From: Panagrolaimus kolymaensis
Taxonomy: Eukaryota; Nematoda; Chromadorea; Rhabditida; Panagrolaimidae
NCBI GenBank assembly: GCA_028622995.1
Contig: JAJQJQ010000013.1
Location: forward strand, 3,720,001 to 3,784,000
Length of the DNA: 64,000 bases
Direction: 5' to 3'
Shown here: positions 1-16,200 of the stretch, piece by piece
Layout: each line of letters starts with the position of its first letter
Numbering within the stretch: position 1 is the first letter of the stretch
Program-made: the position numbers and the translations under genes
The notes under the pieces: generated by a model
Told to the model about the DNA's origin: nothing
Database searches by the model: none
The model's input: only the letters and a program-made list of their open reading frames with translations

Positions 1-3000
1 ATCAAAATGTTTTTTAACTTTTACGGATTCAGCATCCATTTCTTAACAAAATGGTTTGATTTTTATATTAACTAATAACCAACGCCAATCGTGAAAATAG
101 CTAAAATTAAAATTAAATAAAAGGTTTCGATACTACCATAAATTTAAGGTATCAAAATGTTTTTTAACTTTTACGGATTCAGCATCCATTTCTTAACAAA
201 ATGGTTTGATTTTTATATTAACTAATAACCAACGCCAATCGTGAAAATAGCTAAAATTAAAATTAAATAAAAGGTTTCGATACTACCATAAATTTAAGGT
301 ATCAAAATGTTTTTTAACTTTTACGGATTCAGCATCCATTTCTTAACAAAATGGTTTGATTTTTATATTAACTAATAACCAACGCCAATCGTGAAAATAG
401 CTAAAATTAAAATTAATTAAAAGGTTTCGATACTACCATAAATTTAAGGTATCAAAATGTTTTTTAACTTTTATGGATTCAGCATCCATTTCTTAACAAA
501 ATGGTTTGATTTTTTAAAGAACAAATCACCTTCTTCACACACGAAAATAGCTAAAATTAAAATTAATTAAAAGGTTTCGATACTACCATAAATTTAAGGT
601 ATCAAAATGTTTTTTAACTTTTATGGATTCAGCATCCATTTCTTAACAAAATGGTTTGATTTTTTAAAGAACAAATCACCTTCTTCACACACGAATATAG
701 CTAAAATTAAAATTAAATAAAAGGTTTCGATACTACCATAAATTTAAGGTATCAAAATGTTTTTTAACTTTTACGGATTCAGCATCCATTTCTTAACAAA
801 ATGGTTTGATTTTTTAAAGAACAAATCACCTTCTTCACACACGAATATAGCTAAAATTAAAATTAAATAAAAGGTTTCGATACTACCATAAATTTAAGGT
901 ATCAAAATGTTTTTTAACTTTTATGGATTCAGCATCCATTTCTTAACAAAATGGTTTGATTTTTTAAAGAACAAATCACCTTCTTCACACACGAAAATAG
1001 CTAAAATTAAAATTAATTAAAAGGTTTCGATTCTGCCATAAATTTAAGGTATCAAAATGTTTTTTAACTTTTATGGATTCAGCATCCATTTCTTAACAAA
1101 ATGGTTTGATTTTTTAAAGAACAAATCACCTTCTTCACACACGAATATAGCTAAAATTAAAATTAAATAAAAGGTTTCGATACTACCATAAATTTAAGGT
1201 ATCAAAATGTTTTTTAACTTTTACGGATTCAGCATCCATTTCTTAACAAAATGGTTTGATTTTTATATTAACTAATAACCAACGCCAATCGTGAAAATAG
1301 CTAAAATTAAAATTAAATAAAAGGTTTCGATACTACCATAAATTTAAGGTATCAAAATGTTTTTTAACTTTTATGGATTCAGCATCCATTTCTTAACAAA
1401 ATGGTTTGATTTTTTAAAGAACAAATCACCTTCTTCACACACGAATATAGCTAAAATTAAAATTAAATAAAAGGTTTCGATACTACCATAAATTTAAGGT
1501 ATCAAAATGTTTTTTAACTTTTACGGATTCAGCATCCATTTCTTAACAAAATGGTTTGATTTTTATATTAACTAATAACCAACGCCAATCGTGAAAATAG
1601 CTAAAATTAAAATTAAATAAAAGGTTTCGATACTACCATAAATTTAAGGTATCAAAATGTTTTTTAACTTTTACGGATTCAGCATCCATTTCTTAACAAA
1701 ATGGTTTGATTTTTATATTAACTAATAACCAACGCCAATCGTGAAAATAGCTAAAATTAAAATTAAATAAAAGGTTTCGATACTACCATAAATTTAAGGT
1801 ATCAAAATGTTTTTTAACTTTTACGGATTCAGCATCCATTTCTTAACAAAATGGTTTGATTTTTATATTAACTAATAACCAACGCCAATCGTGAAAATAG
1901 CTAAAATTAAAATTAATTAAAAGGTTTCGATACTACCATAAATTTAAGGTATCAAAATGTTTTTTAACTTTTACGGATTCAGCATCCATTTCTTAACAAA
2001 ATGGTTTGATTTTTTAAAGAACAAATCACCTTCTTCACACACGAAAATAGCTAAAATTAAAATTAAATAAAAGGTTTCGATACTACCATAAATTTAAGGT
2101 ATCAAAATGTTTTTTAACTTTTACGGATTCAGCATCCATTTCTTAACAAAATGGTTTGATTTTTTAAAGAACAAATCACCTTCTTCACACACGAAAATAG
2201 CTAAAATTAAAATTAATTAAAAGGTTTCGATTCTGCTATAAATTTAAGGTATCAAAATGTTTTTTAACTTTTACGGATTCAGCATCCATTTCTTAACAAA
2301 ATGGTTTGATTTTTTAAAGAACAAATCACCTTCTTCACACACGAAAATAGCTAAAATTAAAATTAATTAAAAGGTTTCGATTCTGCCATAAATTTAAGGT
2401 ATCAAAATGTTTTTTAACTTTTACGGATTCAGCATCCATTTCTTAACAAAATGGTTTGATTTTTTAAAGAACAAATCACCTTCTTCACACACGAAAATAG
2501 CTAAAATTAAAATTAATTAAAAGGTTTCGATTCTGCCATAAATTTAAGGTATCAAAATGTTTTTTAACTTTTATGGATTCAGCATCCATTTCTTAACAAA
2601 ATGGTTTGATTTTTTAAAGAACAAATCACCTTCTTCACACACGAAAATAGCTAAAATTAAAATTAAATAAAAGGTTTCGATACTACCATAAATTTAAGGT
2701 ATCAAAATGTTTTTTAACTTTTATGGATTCAGCATCCATTTCTTAACAAAATGGTTTGATTTTTTAAAGAACAAATCACCTTCTTCACACACGAAAATAG
2801 CTAAAATTAAAATTAATTAAAAGGTTTCGATTCTGCCATAAATTTAAGGTATCAAAATGTTTTTTAACTTTTACGGATTCAGCATCCATTTCTTAACAAA
2901 ATGGTTTGATTTTTTAAAGAACAAATCACCTTCTTCACACACGAAAATAGCTAAAATTAAAATTAAATAAAAGGTTTCGATACTACCATAAATTTAAGGT

Positions 3001-4650
3001 ATCAAAATGTTTTTTAACTTTTACGGATTCAGCATCCATTTCTTAACAAAATGGTTTGATTTTTTAAAGAACAAATCACCTTCTTCACACACGAAAATAG
3101 CTAAAATTAAAATTAATTAAAAGGTTTCGATTCTGCCATAAATTTAAGGTATCAAAATGTTTTTTAACTTTTACGGATTCAGCATCCATTTCTTAACAAA
3201 ATGGTTTGATTTTTTAAAGAACAAATCACCTTCTTCACACACGAAAATAGCTAAAATTAAAATTAATTAAAAGGTTTCGATTCTGCCATAAATTTAAGGT
3301 ATCAAAATGTTTTTTAACTTTTACGGATTCAGCATCCATTTCTTAACAAAATGGTTTGATTTTTTAAAGAACAAATCACCTTCTTCACACACGAAAATAG
3401 CTAAAATTAAAATTAATTAAAAGGTTTCGATTCTGCCATAAATTTAAGGTATCAAAATGTTTTTTAACTTTTATGGATTCAGCATCCATTTCTTAACAAA
3501 ATGGTTTGATTTTTTAAAGAACAAATCACCTTCTTCACACACGAAAATAGCTAAAATTAAAATTAATTAAAAGGTTTCGATTCTGCCATAAATTTAAGGT
3601 ATCAAAATGTTTTTTAACTTTTACGGATTCAGCATCCATTTCTTAACAAAATGGTTTGATTTTTATATTAACTAATAACCAACGCCAATCGTGAAAATAG
3701 CTAAAATTAAAATTAATTAAAAGGTTTCGATACTACCATAAATTTAAGGTATCAAAATGTTTTTTAACTTTTATGGATTCAGCATCCATTTCTTAACAAA
3801 TTGGTTTGATTTTTTAAAGAACAAATCACCTTCTTCACACACGAAAATAGCTAAAATTAAAATTAAATAAAAGGTTTCGATACTACCATAAATTTAAGGT
3901 ATCAAAATGTTTTTTAACTTTTACGGATTCAGCATCCATTTCTTAACAAAATGGTTTGATTTTTATATTAACTAATAACCAACGCCAATCGTGAAAATAG
4001 CTAAAATTAAAATTAATTAAAAGGTTTCGATACTACCATAAATTTAAGGTATCAAAATGTTTTTTAACTTTTACGGATTCAGCATCCATTTCTTAACAAA
4101 ATGGTTTGATTTTTATATTAACTAATAACCAACGCCAATCGTGAAAATAGCTAAAATTAAAATTAATTAAAAGGTTTCGATACTACCATAAATTTAAGGT
4201 ATCAAAATGTTTTTTAACTTTTATGGATTCAGCATCCATTTCTTAACAAAATGGTTTGATTTTTTAAAGAACAAATCACCTTCTTCACACACGAAAATAG
4301 CTAAAATTAAAATTAAATAAAAGGTTTCGATACTACCATAAATTTAAGGTATCAAAATGTTTTTTAACTTTTACGGATTCAGCATCCATTTCTTAACAAA
4401 ATGGTTTGATTTTTATATTAACTAATAACCAACGCCAATCGTGAAAATAGCTAAAATTAAAATTAATTAAAAGGTTTCGATACTACCATAAATTTAAGGT
4501 ATCAAAATGTTTTTTAACTTTTACGGATTCAGCATCCATTTCTTAACAAAATGGTTTGATTTTTATATTAACTAATAACCAACGCCAATCGTGAAAATAG
4601 CTAAAATTAAAATTAATTAAAAGGTTTCGATACTACCATAAATTTAAGGT

Positions 4651-7600
4651 ATCAAAATGTTTTTTAACTTTTATGGATTCAGCATCCATTTCTTAACAAA
4701 ATGGTTTGATTTTTTAAAGAACAAATCACCTTCTTCACACACGAAAATAGCTAAAATTAAAATTAAATAAAAGGTTTCGATACTACCATAAATTTAAGGT
4801 ATCAAAATGTTTTTTAACTTTTACGGATTCAGCATCCATTTCTTAACAAAATGGTTTGATTTTTATATTAACTAATAACCAACGCCAATCGTGAAAATAG
4901 CTAAAATTAAAATTAATTAAAAGGTTTCGATACTACCATAAATTTAAGGTATCAAAATGTTTTTTAACTTTTACGGATTCAGCATCCATTTCTTAACAAA
5001 ATGGTTTGATTTTTATATTAACTAATAACCAACGCCAATCGTGAAAATAGCTAAAATTAAAATTAATTAAAAGGTTTCGATACTACCATAAATTTAAGGT
5101 ATCAAAATGTTTTTTAACTTTTACGGATTCAGCATCCATTTCTTAACAAAATGGTTTGATTTTTATATTAACTAATAACCAACGCCAATCGTGAAAATAG
5201 CTAAAATTAAAATTAATTAAAAGGTTTCGATTCTGCCATAAATTTAAGGTATCAAAATGTTTTTTAACTTTTACGGATTCAGCATCCATTTCTTAACAAA
5301 ATGGTTTGATTTTTATATTAACTAATAACCAACGCCAATCGTGAAAATAGCTAAAATTAAAATTAAATAAAAGGTTTCGATACTACCATAAATTTAAGGT
5401 ATCAAAATGTTTTTTAACTTTTACGGATTCAGCATCCATTTCTTAACAAAATGGTTTGATTTTTATATTAACTAATAACCAACGCCAATCGTGAAAATAG
5501 CTAAAATTAAAATTAATTAAAAGGTTTCGATTCTGCCATAAATTTAAGGTATCAAAATGTTTTTTAACTTTTACGGATTCAGCATCCATTTCTTAACAAA
5601 ATGGTTTGATTTTTATATTAACTAATAACCAACGCCAATCGTGAAAATAGCTAAAATTAAAATTAATTAAAAGGTTTCGATACTACCATAAATTTAAGGT
5701 ATCAAAATGTTTTTTAACTTTTATGGATTCAGCATCCATTTCTTAACAAATTGGTTTGATTTTTTAAAGAACAAATCACCTTCTTCACACACGAAAATAG
5801 CTAAAATTAAAATTAAATAAAAGGTTTCGATACTACCATAAATTTAAGGTATCAAAATGTTTTTTAACTTTTACGGATTCAGCATCCATTTCTTAACAAA
5901 ATGGTTTGATTTTTATATTAACTAATAACCAACGCCAATCGTGAAAATAGCTAAAATTAAAATTAATTAAAAGGTTTCGATACTACCATAAATTTAAGGT
6001 ATCAAAATGTTTTTTAACTTTTACGGATTCAGCATCCATTTCTTAACAAAATGGTTTGATTTTTATATTAACTAATAACCAACGCCAATCGTGAAAATAG
6101 CTAAAATTAAAATTAATTAAAAGGTTTCGATACTACCATAAATTTAAGGTATCAAAATGTTTTTTAACTTTTACGGATTCAGCATCCATTTCTTAACAAA
6201 ATGGTTTGATTTTTATATTAACTAATAACCAACGCCAATCGTGAAAATAGCTAAAATTAAAATTAATTAAAAGGTTTCGATTCTGCCATAAATTTAAGGT
6301 ATCAAAATGTTTTTTAACTTTTACGGATTCAGCATCCATTTCTTAACAAAATGGTTTGATTTTTATATTAACTAATAACCAACGCCAATCGTGAAAATAG
6401 CTAAAATTAAAATTAAATAAAAGGTTTCGATACTACCATAAATTTAAGGTATCAAAATGTTTTTTAACTTTTACGGATTCAGCATCCATTTCTTAACAAA
6501 ATGGTTTGATTTTTATATTAACTAATAACCAACGCCAATCGTGAAAATAGCTAAAATTAAAATTAATTAAAAGGTTTCGATTCTGCCATAAATTTAAGGT
6601 ATCAAAATGTTTTTTAACTTTTACGGATTCAGCATCCATTTCTTAACAAAATGGTTTGATTTTTATATTAACTAATAACCAACGCCAATCGTGAAAATAG
6701 CTAAAATTAAAATTAATTAAAAGGTTTCGATACTACCATAAATTTAAGGTATCAAAATGTTTTTTAACTTTTATGGATTCAGCATCCATTTCTTAACAAA
6801 TTGGTTTGATTTTTTAAAGAACAAATCACCTTCTTCACACACGAAAATAGCTAAAATTAAAATTAAATAAAAGGTTTCGATACTACCATAAATTTAAGGT
6901 ATCAAAATGTTTTTTAACTTTTACGGATTCAGCATCCATTTCTTAACAAAATGGTTTGATTTTTATATTAACTAATAACCAACGCCAATCGTGAAAATAG
7001 CTAAAATTAAAATTAATTAAAAGGTTTCGATACTACCATAAATTTAAGGTATCAAAATGTTTTTTAACTTTTACGGATTCAGCATCCATTTCTTAACAAA
7101 TTGGTTTGATTTTTTAAAGAACAAATCACCTTCTTCACACACGAAAATAGCTAAAATTAAAATTAAATAAAAGGTTTCGATACTACCATAAATTTAAGGT
7201 ATCAAAATGTTTTTTAACTTTTACGGATTCAGCATCCATTTCTTAACAAAATGGTTTGATTTTTATATTAACTAATAACCAACGCCAATCGTGAAAATAG
7301 CTAAAATTAAAATTAATTAAAAGGTTTCGATACTACCATAAATTTAAGGTATCAAAATGTTTTTTAACTTTTACGGATTCAGCATCCATTTCTTAACAAA
7401 ATGGTTTGATTTTTATATTAACTAATAACCAACGCCAATCGTGAAAATAGCTAAAATTAAAATTAATTAAAAGGTTTCGATACTACCATAAATTTAAGGT
7501 ATCAAAATGTTTTTTAACTTTTACGGATTCAGCATCCATTTCTTAACAAAATGGTTTGATTTTTATATTAACTAATAACCAACGCCAATCGTGAAAATAG

Positions 7601-8100
7601 CTAAAATTAAAATTAATTAAAAGGTTTCGATTCTGCCATAAATTTAAGGTATCAAAATGTTTTTTAACTTTTACGGATTCAGCATCCATTTCTTAACAAA
7701 ATGGTTTGATTTTTATATTAACTAATAACCAACGCCAATCGTGAAAATAGCTAAAATTAAAATTAAATAAAAGGTTTCGATACTACCATAAATTTAAGGT
7801 ATCAAAATGTTTTTTAACTTTTACGGATTCAGCATCCATTTCTTAACAAAATGGTTTGATTTTTATATTAACTAATAACCAACGCCAATCGTGAAAATAG
7901 CTAAAATTAAAATTAATTAAAAGGTTTCGATTCTGCCATAAATTTAAGGTATCAAAATGTTTTTTAACTTTTACGGATTCAGCATCCATTTCTTAACAAA
8001 ATGGTTTGATTTTTATATTAACTAATAACCAACGCCAATCGTGAAAATAGCTAAAATTAAAATTAATTAAAAGGTTTCGATACTACCATAAATTTAAGGT
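4651..8100. repeat. Higher-order repeat region (7-monomer, 1050-bp period)
   Basis: Within the satellite the order of variants repeats as B, A, A, A with TTCTGCC, A with AAATAA, A with TTCTGCC, A. This 7-monomer unit occupies 4651-5700 and 5701-6750, then recurs with a two-monomer insertion in 6751-8100, and again in part around 10051-10650. Just before it, 3751-5100 shows a 3-monomer (450-bp) B-A-A period. The pattern indicates that blocks of several monomers, not single monomers, were amplified. Confidence 0.85.
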
Positions 8101-11100
8101 ATCAAAATGTTTTTTAACTTTTATGGATTCAGCATCCATTTCTTAACAAATTGGTTTGATTTTTTAAAGAACAAATCACCTTCTTCACACACGAAAATAG
8201 CTAAAATTAAAATTAAATAAAAGGTTTCGATACTACCATAAATTTAAGGTATCAAAATGTTTTTTAACTTTTACGGATTCAGCATCCATTTCTTAACAAA
8301 ATGGTTTGATTTTTATATTAACTAATAACCAACGCCAATCGTGAAAATAGCTAAAATTAAAATTAATTAAAAGGTTTCGATACTACCATAAATTTAAGGT
8401 ATCAAAATGTTTTTTAACTTTTATGGATTCAGCATCCATTTCTTAACAAATTGGTTTGATTTTTATATTAACTAATAACCAACGCCAATCGTGAAAATAG
8501 CTAAAATTAAAATTAATTAAAAGGTTTCGATTCTGCCATAAATTTAAGGTATCAAAATGTTTTTTAACTTTTACGGATTCAGCATCCATTTCTTAACAAA
8601 ATGGTTTGATTTTTATATTAACTAATAACCAACGCCAATCGTGAAAATAGCTAAAATTAAAATTAAATAAAAGGTTTCGATACTACCATAAATTTAAGGT
8701 ATCAAAATGTTTTTTAACTTTTACGGATTCAGCATCCATTTCTTAACAAAATGGTTTGATTTTTATATTAACTAATAACCAACGCCAATCGTGAAAATAG
8801 CTAAAATTAAAATTAATTAAAAGGTTTCGATTCTGCCATAAATTTAAGGTATCAAAATGTTTTTTAACTTTTACGGATTCAGCATCCATTTCTTAACAAA
8901 ATGGTTTGATTTTTATATTAACTAATAACCAACGCCAATCGTGAAAATAGCTAAAATTAAAATTAAATAAAAGGTTTCGATACTACCATAAATTTAAGGT
9001 ATCAAAATGTTTTTTAACTTTTACGGATTCAGCATCCATTTCTTAACAAAATGGTTTGATTTTTATATTAACTAATAACCAACGCCAATCGTGAAAATAG
9101 CTAAAATTAAAATTAATTAAAAGGTTTCGATTCTGCCATAAATTTAAGGTATCAAAATGTTTTTTAACTTTTACGGATTCAGCATCCATTTCTTAACAAA
9201 ATGGTTTGATTTTTATATTAACTAATAACCAACGCCAATCGTGAAAATAGCTAAAATTAAAATTAATTAAAAGGTTTCGATACTACCATAAATTTAAGGT
9301 ATCAAAATGTTTTTTAACTTTTATGGATTCAGCATCCATTTCTTAACAAAATGGTTTGATTTTTATATTAACTAATAACCAACGCCAATCGTGAAAATAG
9401 CTAAAATTAAAATTAATTAAAAGGTTTCGATACTACCATAAATTTAAGGTATCAAAATGTTTTTTAACTTTTACGGATTCAGCATCCATTTCTTAACAAA
9501 ATGGTTTGATTTTTATATTAACTAATAACCAACGCCAATCGTGAAAATAGCTAAAATTAAAATTAATTAAAAGGTTTCGATACTACCATAAATTTAAGGT
9601 ATCAAAATGTTTTTTAACTTTTACGGATTCAGCATCCATTTCTTAACAAAATGGTTTGATTTTTATATTAACTAATAACCAACGCCAATCGTGAAAATAG
9701 CTAAAATTAAAATTAATTAAAAGGTTTCGATACTACCATAAATTTAAGGTATCAAAATGTTTTTTAACTTTTATGGATTCAGCATCCATTTCTTAACAAA
9801 ATGGTTTGATTTTTATATTAACTAATAACCAACGCCAATCGTGAAAATAGCTAAAATTAAAATTAATTAAAAGGTTTCGATACTACCATAAATTTAAGGT
9901 ATCAAAATGTTTTTTAACTTTTACGGATTCAGCATCCATTTCTTAACAAAATGGTTTGATTTTTATATTAACTAATAACCAACGCCAATCGTGAAAATAG
10001 CTAAAATTAAAATTAATTAAAAGGTTTCGATACTACCATAAATTTAAGGTATCAAAATGTTTTTTAACTTTTACGGATTCAGCATCCATTTCTTAACAAA
10101 ATGGTTTGATTTTTATATTAACTAATAACCAACGCCAATCGTGAAAATAGCTAAAATTAAAATTAATTAAAAGGTTTCGATTCTGCCATAAATTTAAGGT
10201 ATCAAAATGTTTTTTAACTTTTACGGATTCAGCATCCATTTCTTAACAAAATGGTTTGATTTTTATATTAACTAATAACCAACGCCAATCGTGAAAATAG
10301 CTAAAATTAAAATTAAATAAAAGGTTTCGATACTACCATAAATTTAAGGTATCAAAATGTTTTTTAACTTTTACGGATTCAGCATCCATTTCTTAACAAA
10401 ATGGTTTGATTTTTATATTAACTAATAACCAACGCCAATCGTGAAAATAGCTAAAATTAAAATTAATTAAAAGGTTTCGATTCTGCCATAAATTTAAGGT
10501 ATCAAAATGTTTTTTAACTTTTACGGATTCAGCATCCATTTCTTAACAAAATGGTTTGATTTTTATATTAACTAATAACCAACGCCAATCGTGAAAATAG
10601 CTAAAATTAAAATTAATTAAAAGGTTTCGATACTACCATAAATTTAAGGTATCAAAATGTTTTTTAACTTTTATGGATTCAGCATCCATTTCTTAACAAA
10701 TTGGTTTGATTTTTTAAAGAACAAATCACCTTCTTCACACACGAAAATAGCTAAAATTAAAATTAAATAAAAGGTTTCGATACTACCATAAATTTAACGT
10801 ATCAAAATGTTTTTTAACTTTTACGGATTCAGCATCCATTTCTTAACAAAATGGTTTGATTTTTATATTAACTAATAACCAACGCCAATCGTGAAAATAG
10901 CTAAAATTAAAATTAATTAAAAGGTTTCGATACTACCATAAATTTAAGGTATCAAAATGTTTTTTAACTTTTACGGATTCAGCATCCATTTCTTAACAAA
11001 ATGGTTTGATTTTTATATTAACTAATAACCAACGCCAATCGTGAAAATAGCTAAAATTAAAATTAATTAAAAGGTTTCGATACTACCATAAATTTAAGGT

Positions 11101-12000
11101 ATCAAAATGTTTTTTAACTTTTATGGATTCAGCATCCATTTCTTAACAAAATGGTTTGATTTTTTAAAGAACAAATCACCTTCTTCACACACGAAAATAG
11201 CTAAAATTAAAATTAAATAAAAGGTTTCGATACTACCATAAATTTAAGGTATCAAAATGTTTTTTAACTTTTACGGATTCAGCATCCATTTCTTAACAAA
11301 ATGGTTTGATTTTTATATTAACTAATAACCAACGCCAATCGTGAAAATAGCTAAAATTAAAATTAATTAAAAGGTTTCGATACTACCATAAATTTAAGGT
11401 ATCAAAATGTTTTTTAACTTTTACGGATTCAGCATCCATTTCTTAACAAAATGGTTTGATTTTTATATTAACTAATAACCAACGCCAATCGTGAAAATAG
11501 CTAAAATTAAAATTAATTAAAAGGTTTCGATACTACCATAAATTTAAGGTATCAAAATGTTTTTTAACTTTTACGGATTCAGCATCCATTTCTTAACAAA
11601 ATGGTTTGATTTTTATATTAACTAATAACCAACGCCAATCGTGAAAATAGCTAAAATTAAAATTAATTAAAAGGTTTCGATACTACCATAAATTTAAGGT
11701 ATCAAAATGTTTTTTAACTTTTATGGATTCAGCATCCATTTCTTAACAAAATGGTTTGATTTTTTAAAGAACAAATCACCTTCTTCACACACGAAAATAG
11801 CTAAAATTAAAATTAAATAAAAGGTTTCGATACTACCATAAATTTAAGGTATCAAAATGTTTTTTAACTTTTACGGATTCAGCATCCATTTCTTAACAAA
11901 ATGGTTTGATTTTTATATTAACTAATAACCAACGCCAATCGTGAAAATAGCTAAAATTAAAATTAATTAAAAGGTTTCGATACTACCATAAATTTAAGGT

Positions 12001-13200
12001 ATCAAAATGTTTTTTAACTTTTATGGATTCAGCATCCATTTCTTAACAAATTGGTTTGATTTTTTAAAGAACAAATCACCTTCTTCACACACGAAAATAG
12101 CTAAAATTAAAATTAAATAAAAAGTTTCGATACTACCATAAATTTAAGGTATCAAAATGTTTTTTAACTTTTATGGATTCAGCATCCATTTCTTAACAAA
12201 ATGGTTTGATTTTTTAAAGAACAAATCACCTTCTTCACACACGAAAATAGCTAAAATTAAAATTAAATAAAAGGTTTCGATACTACCATAAATTTAAGGT
12301 ATCAAAATGTTTTTTAACTTTTACGGATTCAGCATCCATTTCTTAACAAAATGGTTTGATTTTTATATTAACTAATAACCAACGCCAATCGTGAAAATAG
12401 CTAAAATTAAAATTAATTAAAAGGTTTCGATACTACCATAAATTTAAGGTATCAAAATGTTTTTTAACTTTTACGGATTCAGCATCCATTTCTTAACAAA
12501 ATGGTTTGATTTTTATATTAACTAATAACCAACGCCAATCGTGAAAATAGCTAAAATTAAAATTAATTAAAAGGTTTCGATACTACCATAAATTTAAGGT
12601 ATCAAAATGTTTTTTAACTTTTATGGATTCAGCATCCATTTCTTAACAAATTGGTTTGATTTTTTAAAGAACAAATCACCTTCTTCACACACGAAAATAG
12701 CTAAAATTAAAATTAAATAAAAAGTTTCGATACTACCATAAATTTAAGGTATCAAAATGTTTTTTAACTTTTATGGATTCAGCATCCATTTCTTAACAAA
12801 ATGGTTTGATTTTTTAAAGAACAAATCACCTTCTTCACACACGAAAATAGCTAAAATTAAAATTAAATAAAAGGTTTCGATACTACCATAAATTTAAGGT
12901 ATCAAAATGTTTTTTAACTTTTACGGATTCAGCATCCATTTCTTAACAAAATGGTTTGATTTTTATATTAACTAATAACCAACGCCAATCGTGAAAATAG
13001 CTAAAATTAAAATTAATTAAAAGGTTTCGATACTACCATAAATTTAAGGTATCAAAATGTTTTTTAACTTTTACGGATTCAGCATCCATTTCTTAACAAA
13101 ATGGTTTGATTTTTATATTAACTAATAACCAACGCCAATCGTGAAAATAGCTAAAATTAAAATTAATTAAAAGGTTTCGATACTACCATAAATTTAAGGT
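12001..13200. repeat. Higher-order repeat with private marker (4-monomer, 600-bp period)
   Basis: Monomers at 12001-12600 and 12601-13200 share the order B, B, A, A. The first B of each carries a private G-to-A change (AAAGTTTCGA at 12121 and at 12721) not seen in the other copies I read. This marks a recent tandem duplication of a 600-bp block. Confidence 0.85.
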
Positions 13201-16200
13201 ATCAAAATGTTTTTTAATTTTTATGGATTCAGCATCCATTTCTTAACAAAATGGTTTGATTTTTATATTAACTAATAACCAACGCCAATCGTGAAAATAG
13301 CTAAAATTAAAATTAATTAAAAGGTTTCGATACTACCATAAATTTAAGGTATCAAAATGTTTTTTAACTTTTACGGATTCAGCATCCATTTCTTAACAAA
13401 ATGGTTTGATTTTTATATTAACTAATAACCAACGCCAATCGTGAAAATAGCTAAAATTAAAATTAAATAAAAGGTTTCGATACTACCATAAATTTAAGGT
13501 ATCAAAATGTTTTTTAACTTTTACGGATTCAGCATCCATTTCTTAACAAAATGGTTTGATTTTTATATTAACTAATAACCAACGCCAATCGTGAAAATAG
13601 CTAAAATTAAAATTAAATAAAAGGTTTCGATACTACCATAAATTTAAGGTATCAAAATGTTTTTTAACTTTTATGGATTCAGCATCCATTTCTTAACAAA
13701 ATGGTTTGATTTTTTAAAGAACAAATCACCTTCTTCACACACGAAAATAGCTAAAATTAAAATTAAATAAAAGGTTTCGATACTACCATAAATTTAAGGT
13801 ATCAAAATGTTTTTTAACTTTTATGGATTCAGCATCCATTTCTTAACAAAATGGTTTGATTTTTTAAAGAACAAATCACCTTCTTCACACACGAAAATAG
13901 CTAAAATTAAAATTAAATAAAAGGTTTCGATACTACCATAAATTTAAGGTATCAAAATGTTTTTTAACTTTTACGGATTCAGCATCCATTTCTTAACAAA
14001 ATGGTTTGATTTTTATATTAACTAATAACCAACGCCAATCGTGAAAATAGCTAAAATTAATATTAATTAAAAGGTTTCGATACTACCATAAATTTAAGGT
14101 ATCAAAATGTTTTTTAACTTTTACGGATTCAGCATCCATTTCTTAACAAAATGGTTTGATTTTTATATTAACTAATAACCAACGCCAATCGTGAAAATAG
14201 CTAAAATTAAAATTAATTAAAAGGTTTCGATACTACCATAAATTTAAGGTATCAAAATGTTTTTTAACTTTTATGGATTCAGCATCCATTTCTTAACAAA
14301 ATGGTTTGATTTTTTAAAGAACAAATCACCTTCTTCACACACGAAAATAGCTAAAATTAAAATTAAATAAAAGGTTTCGATACTACCATAAATTTAAGGT
14401 ATCAAAATGTTTTTTAACTTTTACGGATTCAGCATCCATTTCTTAACAAAATGGTTTGATTTTTATATTAACTAATAACCAACGCCAATCGTGAAAATAG
14501 CTAAAATTAAAATTAATTAAAAGGTTTCGATACTACCATAAATTTAAGGTATCAAAATGTTTTTTAACTTTTATGGATTCAGCATCCATTTCTTAACAAA
14601 TTGGTTTGATTTTTTAAAGAACAAATCACCTTCTTCACACACGAAAATAGCTAAAATTAAAATTAAATAAAAGGTTTCGATACTACCATAAATTTAAGGT
14701 ATCAAAATGTTTTTTAACTTTTACGGATTCAGCATCCATTTCTTAACAAAATGGTTTGATTTTTATATTAACTAATAACCAACGCCAATCGTGAAAATAG
14801 CTAAAATTAAAATTAATTAAAAGGTTTCGATACTACCATAAATTTAAGGTATCAAAATGTTTTTTAACTTTTATGGATTCAGCATCCATTTCTTAACAAA
14901 ATGGTTTGATTTTTATATTAACTAATAACCAACGCCAATCGTGAAAATAGCTAAAATTAAAATTAATTAAAAGGTTTCGATACTACCATAAATTTAAGGT
15001 ATCAAAATGTTTTTTAACTTTTACGGATTCAGCATCCATTTCTTAACAAAATGGTTTGATTTTTATATTAACTAATAACCAACGCCAATCGTGAAAATAG
15101 CTAAAATTAAAATTAATTAAAAGGTTTCGATACTACCATAAATTTAAGGTATCAAAATGTTTTTTAACTTTTATGGATTCAGCATCCATTTCTTAACAAA
15201 TTGGTTTGATTTTTTAAAGAACAAATCACCTTCTTCACACACGAAAATAGCTAAAATTAAAATTAAATAAAAGGTTTCGATACTACCATAAATTTAAGGT
15301 ATCAAAATGTTTTTTAACTTTTACGGATTCAGCATCCATTTCTTAACAAAATGGTTTGATTTTTATATTAACTAATAACCAACGCCAATCGTGAAAATAG
15401 CTAAAATTAAAATTAATTAAAAGGTTTCGATACTACCATAAATTTAAGGTATCAAAATGTTTTTTAACTTTTATGGATTCAGCATCCATTTCTTAACAAA
15501 ATGGTTTGATTTTTATATTAACTAATAACCAACGCCAATCGTGAAAATAGCTAAAATTAAAATTAATTAAAAGGTTTCGATACTACCATAAATTTAAGGT
15601 ATCAAAATGTTTTTTAACTTTTATGGATTCAGCATCCATTTCTTAACAAATTGGTTTGATTTTTTAAAGAACAAATCACCTTCTTCACACACGAAAATAG
15701 CTAAAATTAAAATTAATTAAAAGGTTTCGATACTACCATAAATTTAAGGTATCAAAATGTTTTTTAACTTTTATGGATTCATCATCCATTTCTTAACAAA
15801 ATGGTTTGATTTTTATATTAACTAATAACCAACGCCAATCGTGAAAATAGCTAAAATTAAAATTAATTAAAAGGTTTCGATACTACCATAAATTTAAGGT
15901 ATCAAAATGTTTTTTAACTTTTACGGATTCAGCATCCATTTCTTAACAAAATGGTTTGATTTTTATATTAACTAATAACCAACGCCAATCGTGAAAATAG
16001 CTAAAATTAAAATTAATTAAAAGGTTTCGATACTACCATAAATTTAAGGTATCAAAATGTTTTTTAACTTTTATGGATTCAGCATCCATTTCTTAACAAA
16101 TTGGTTTGATTTTTTAAAGAACAAATCACCTTCTTCACACACGAAAATAGCTAAAATTAAAATTAATTAAAAGGTTTCGATACTACCATAAATTTAAGGT

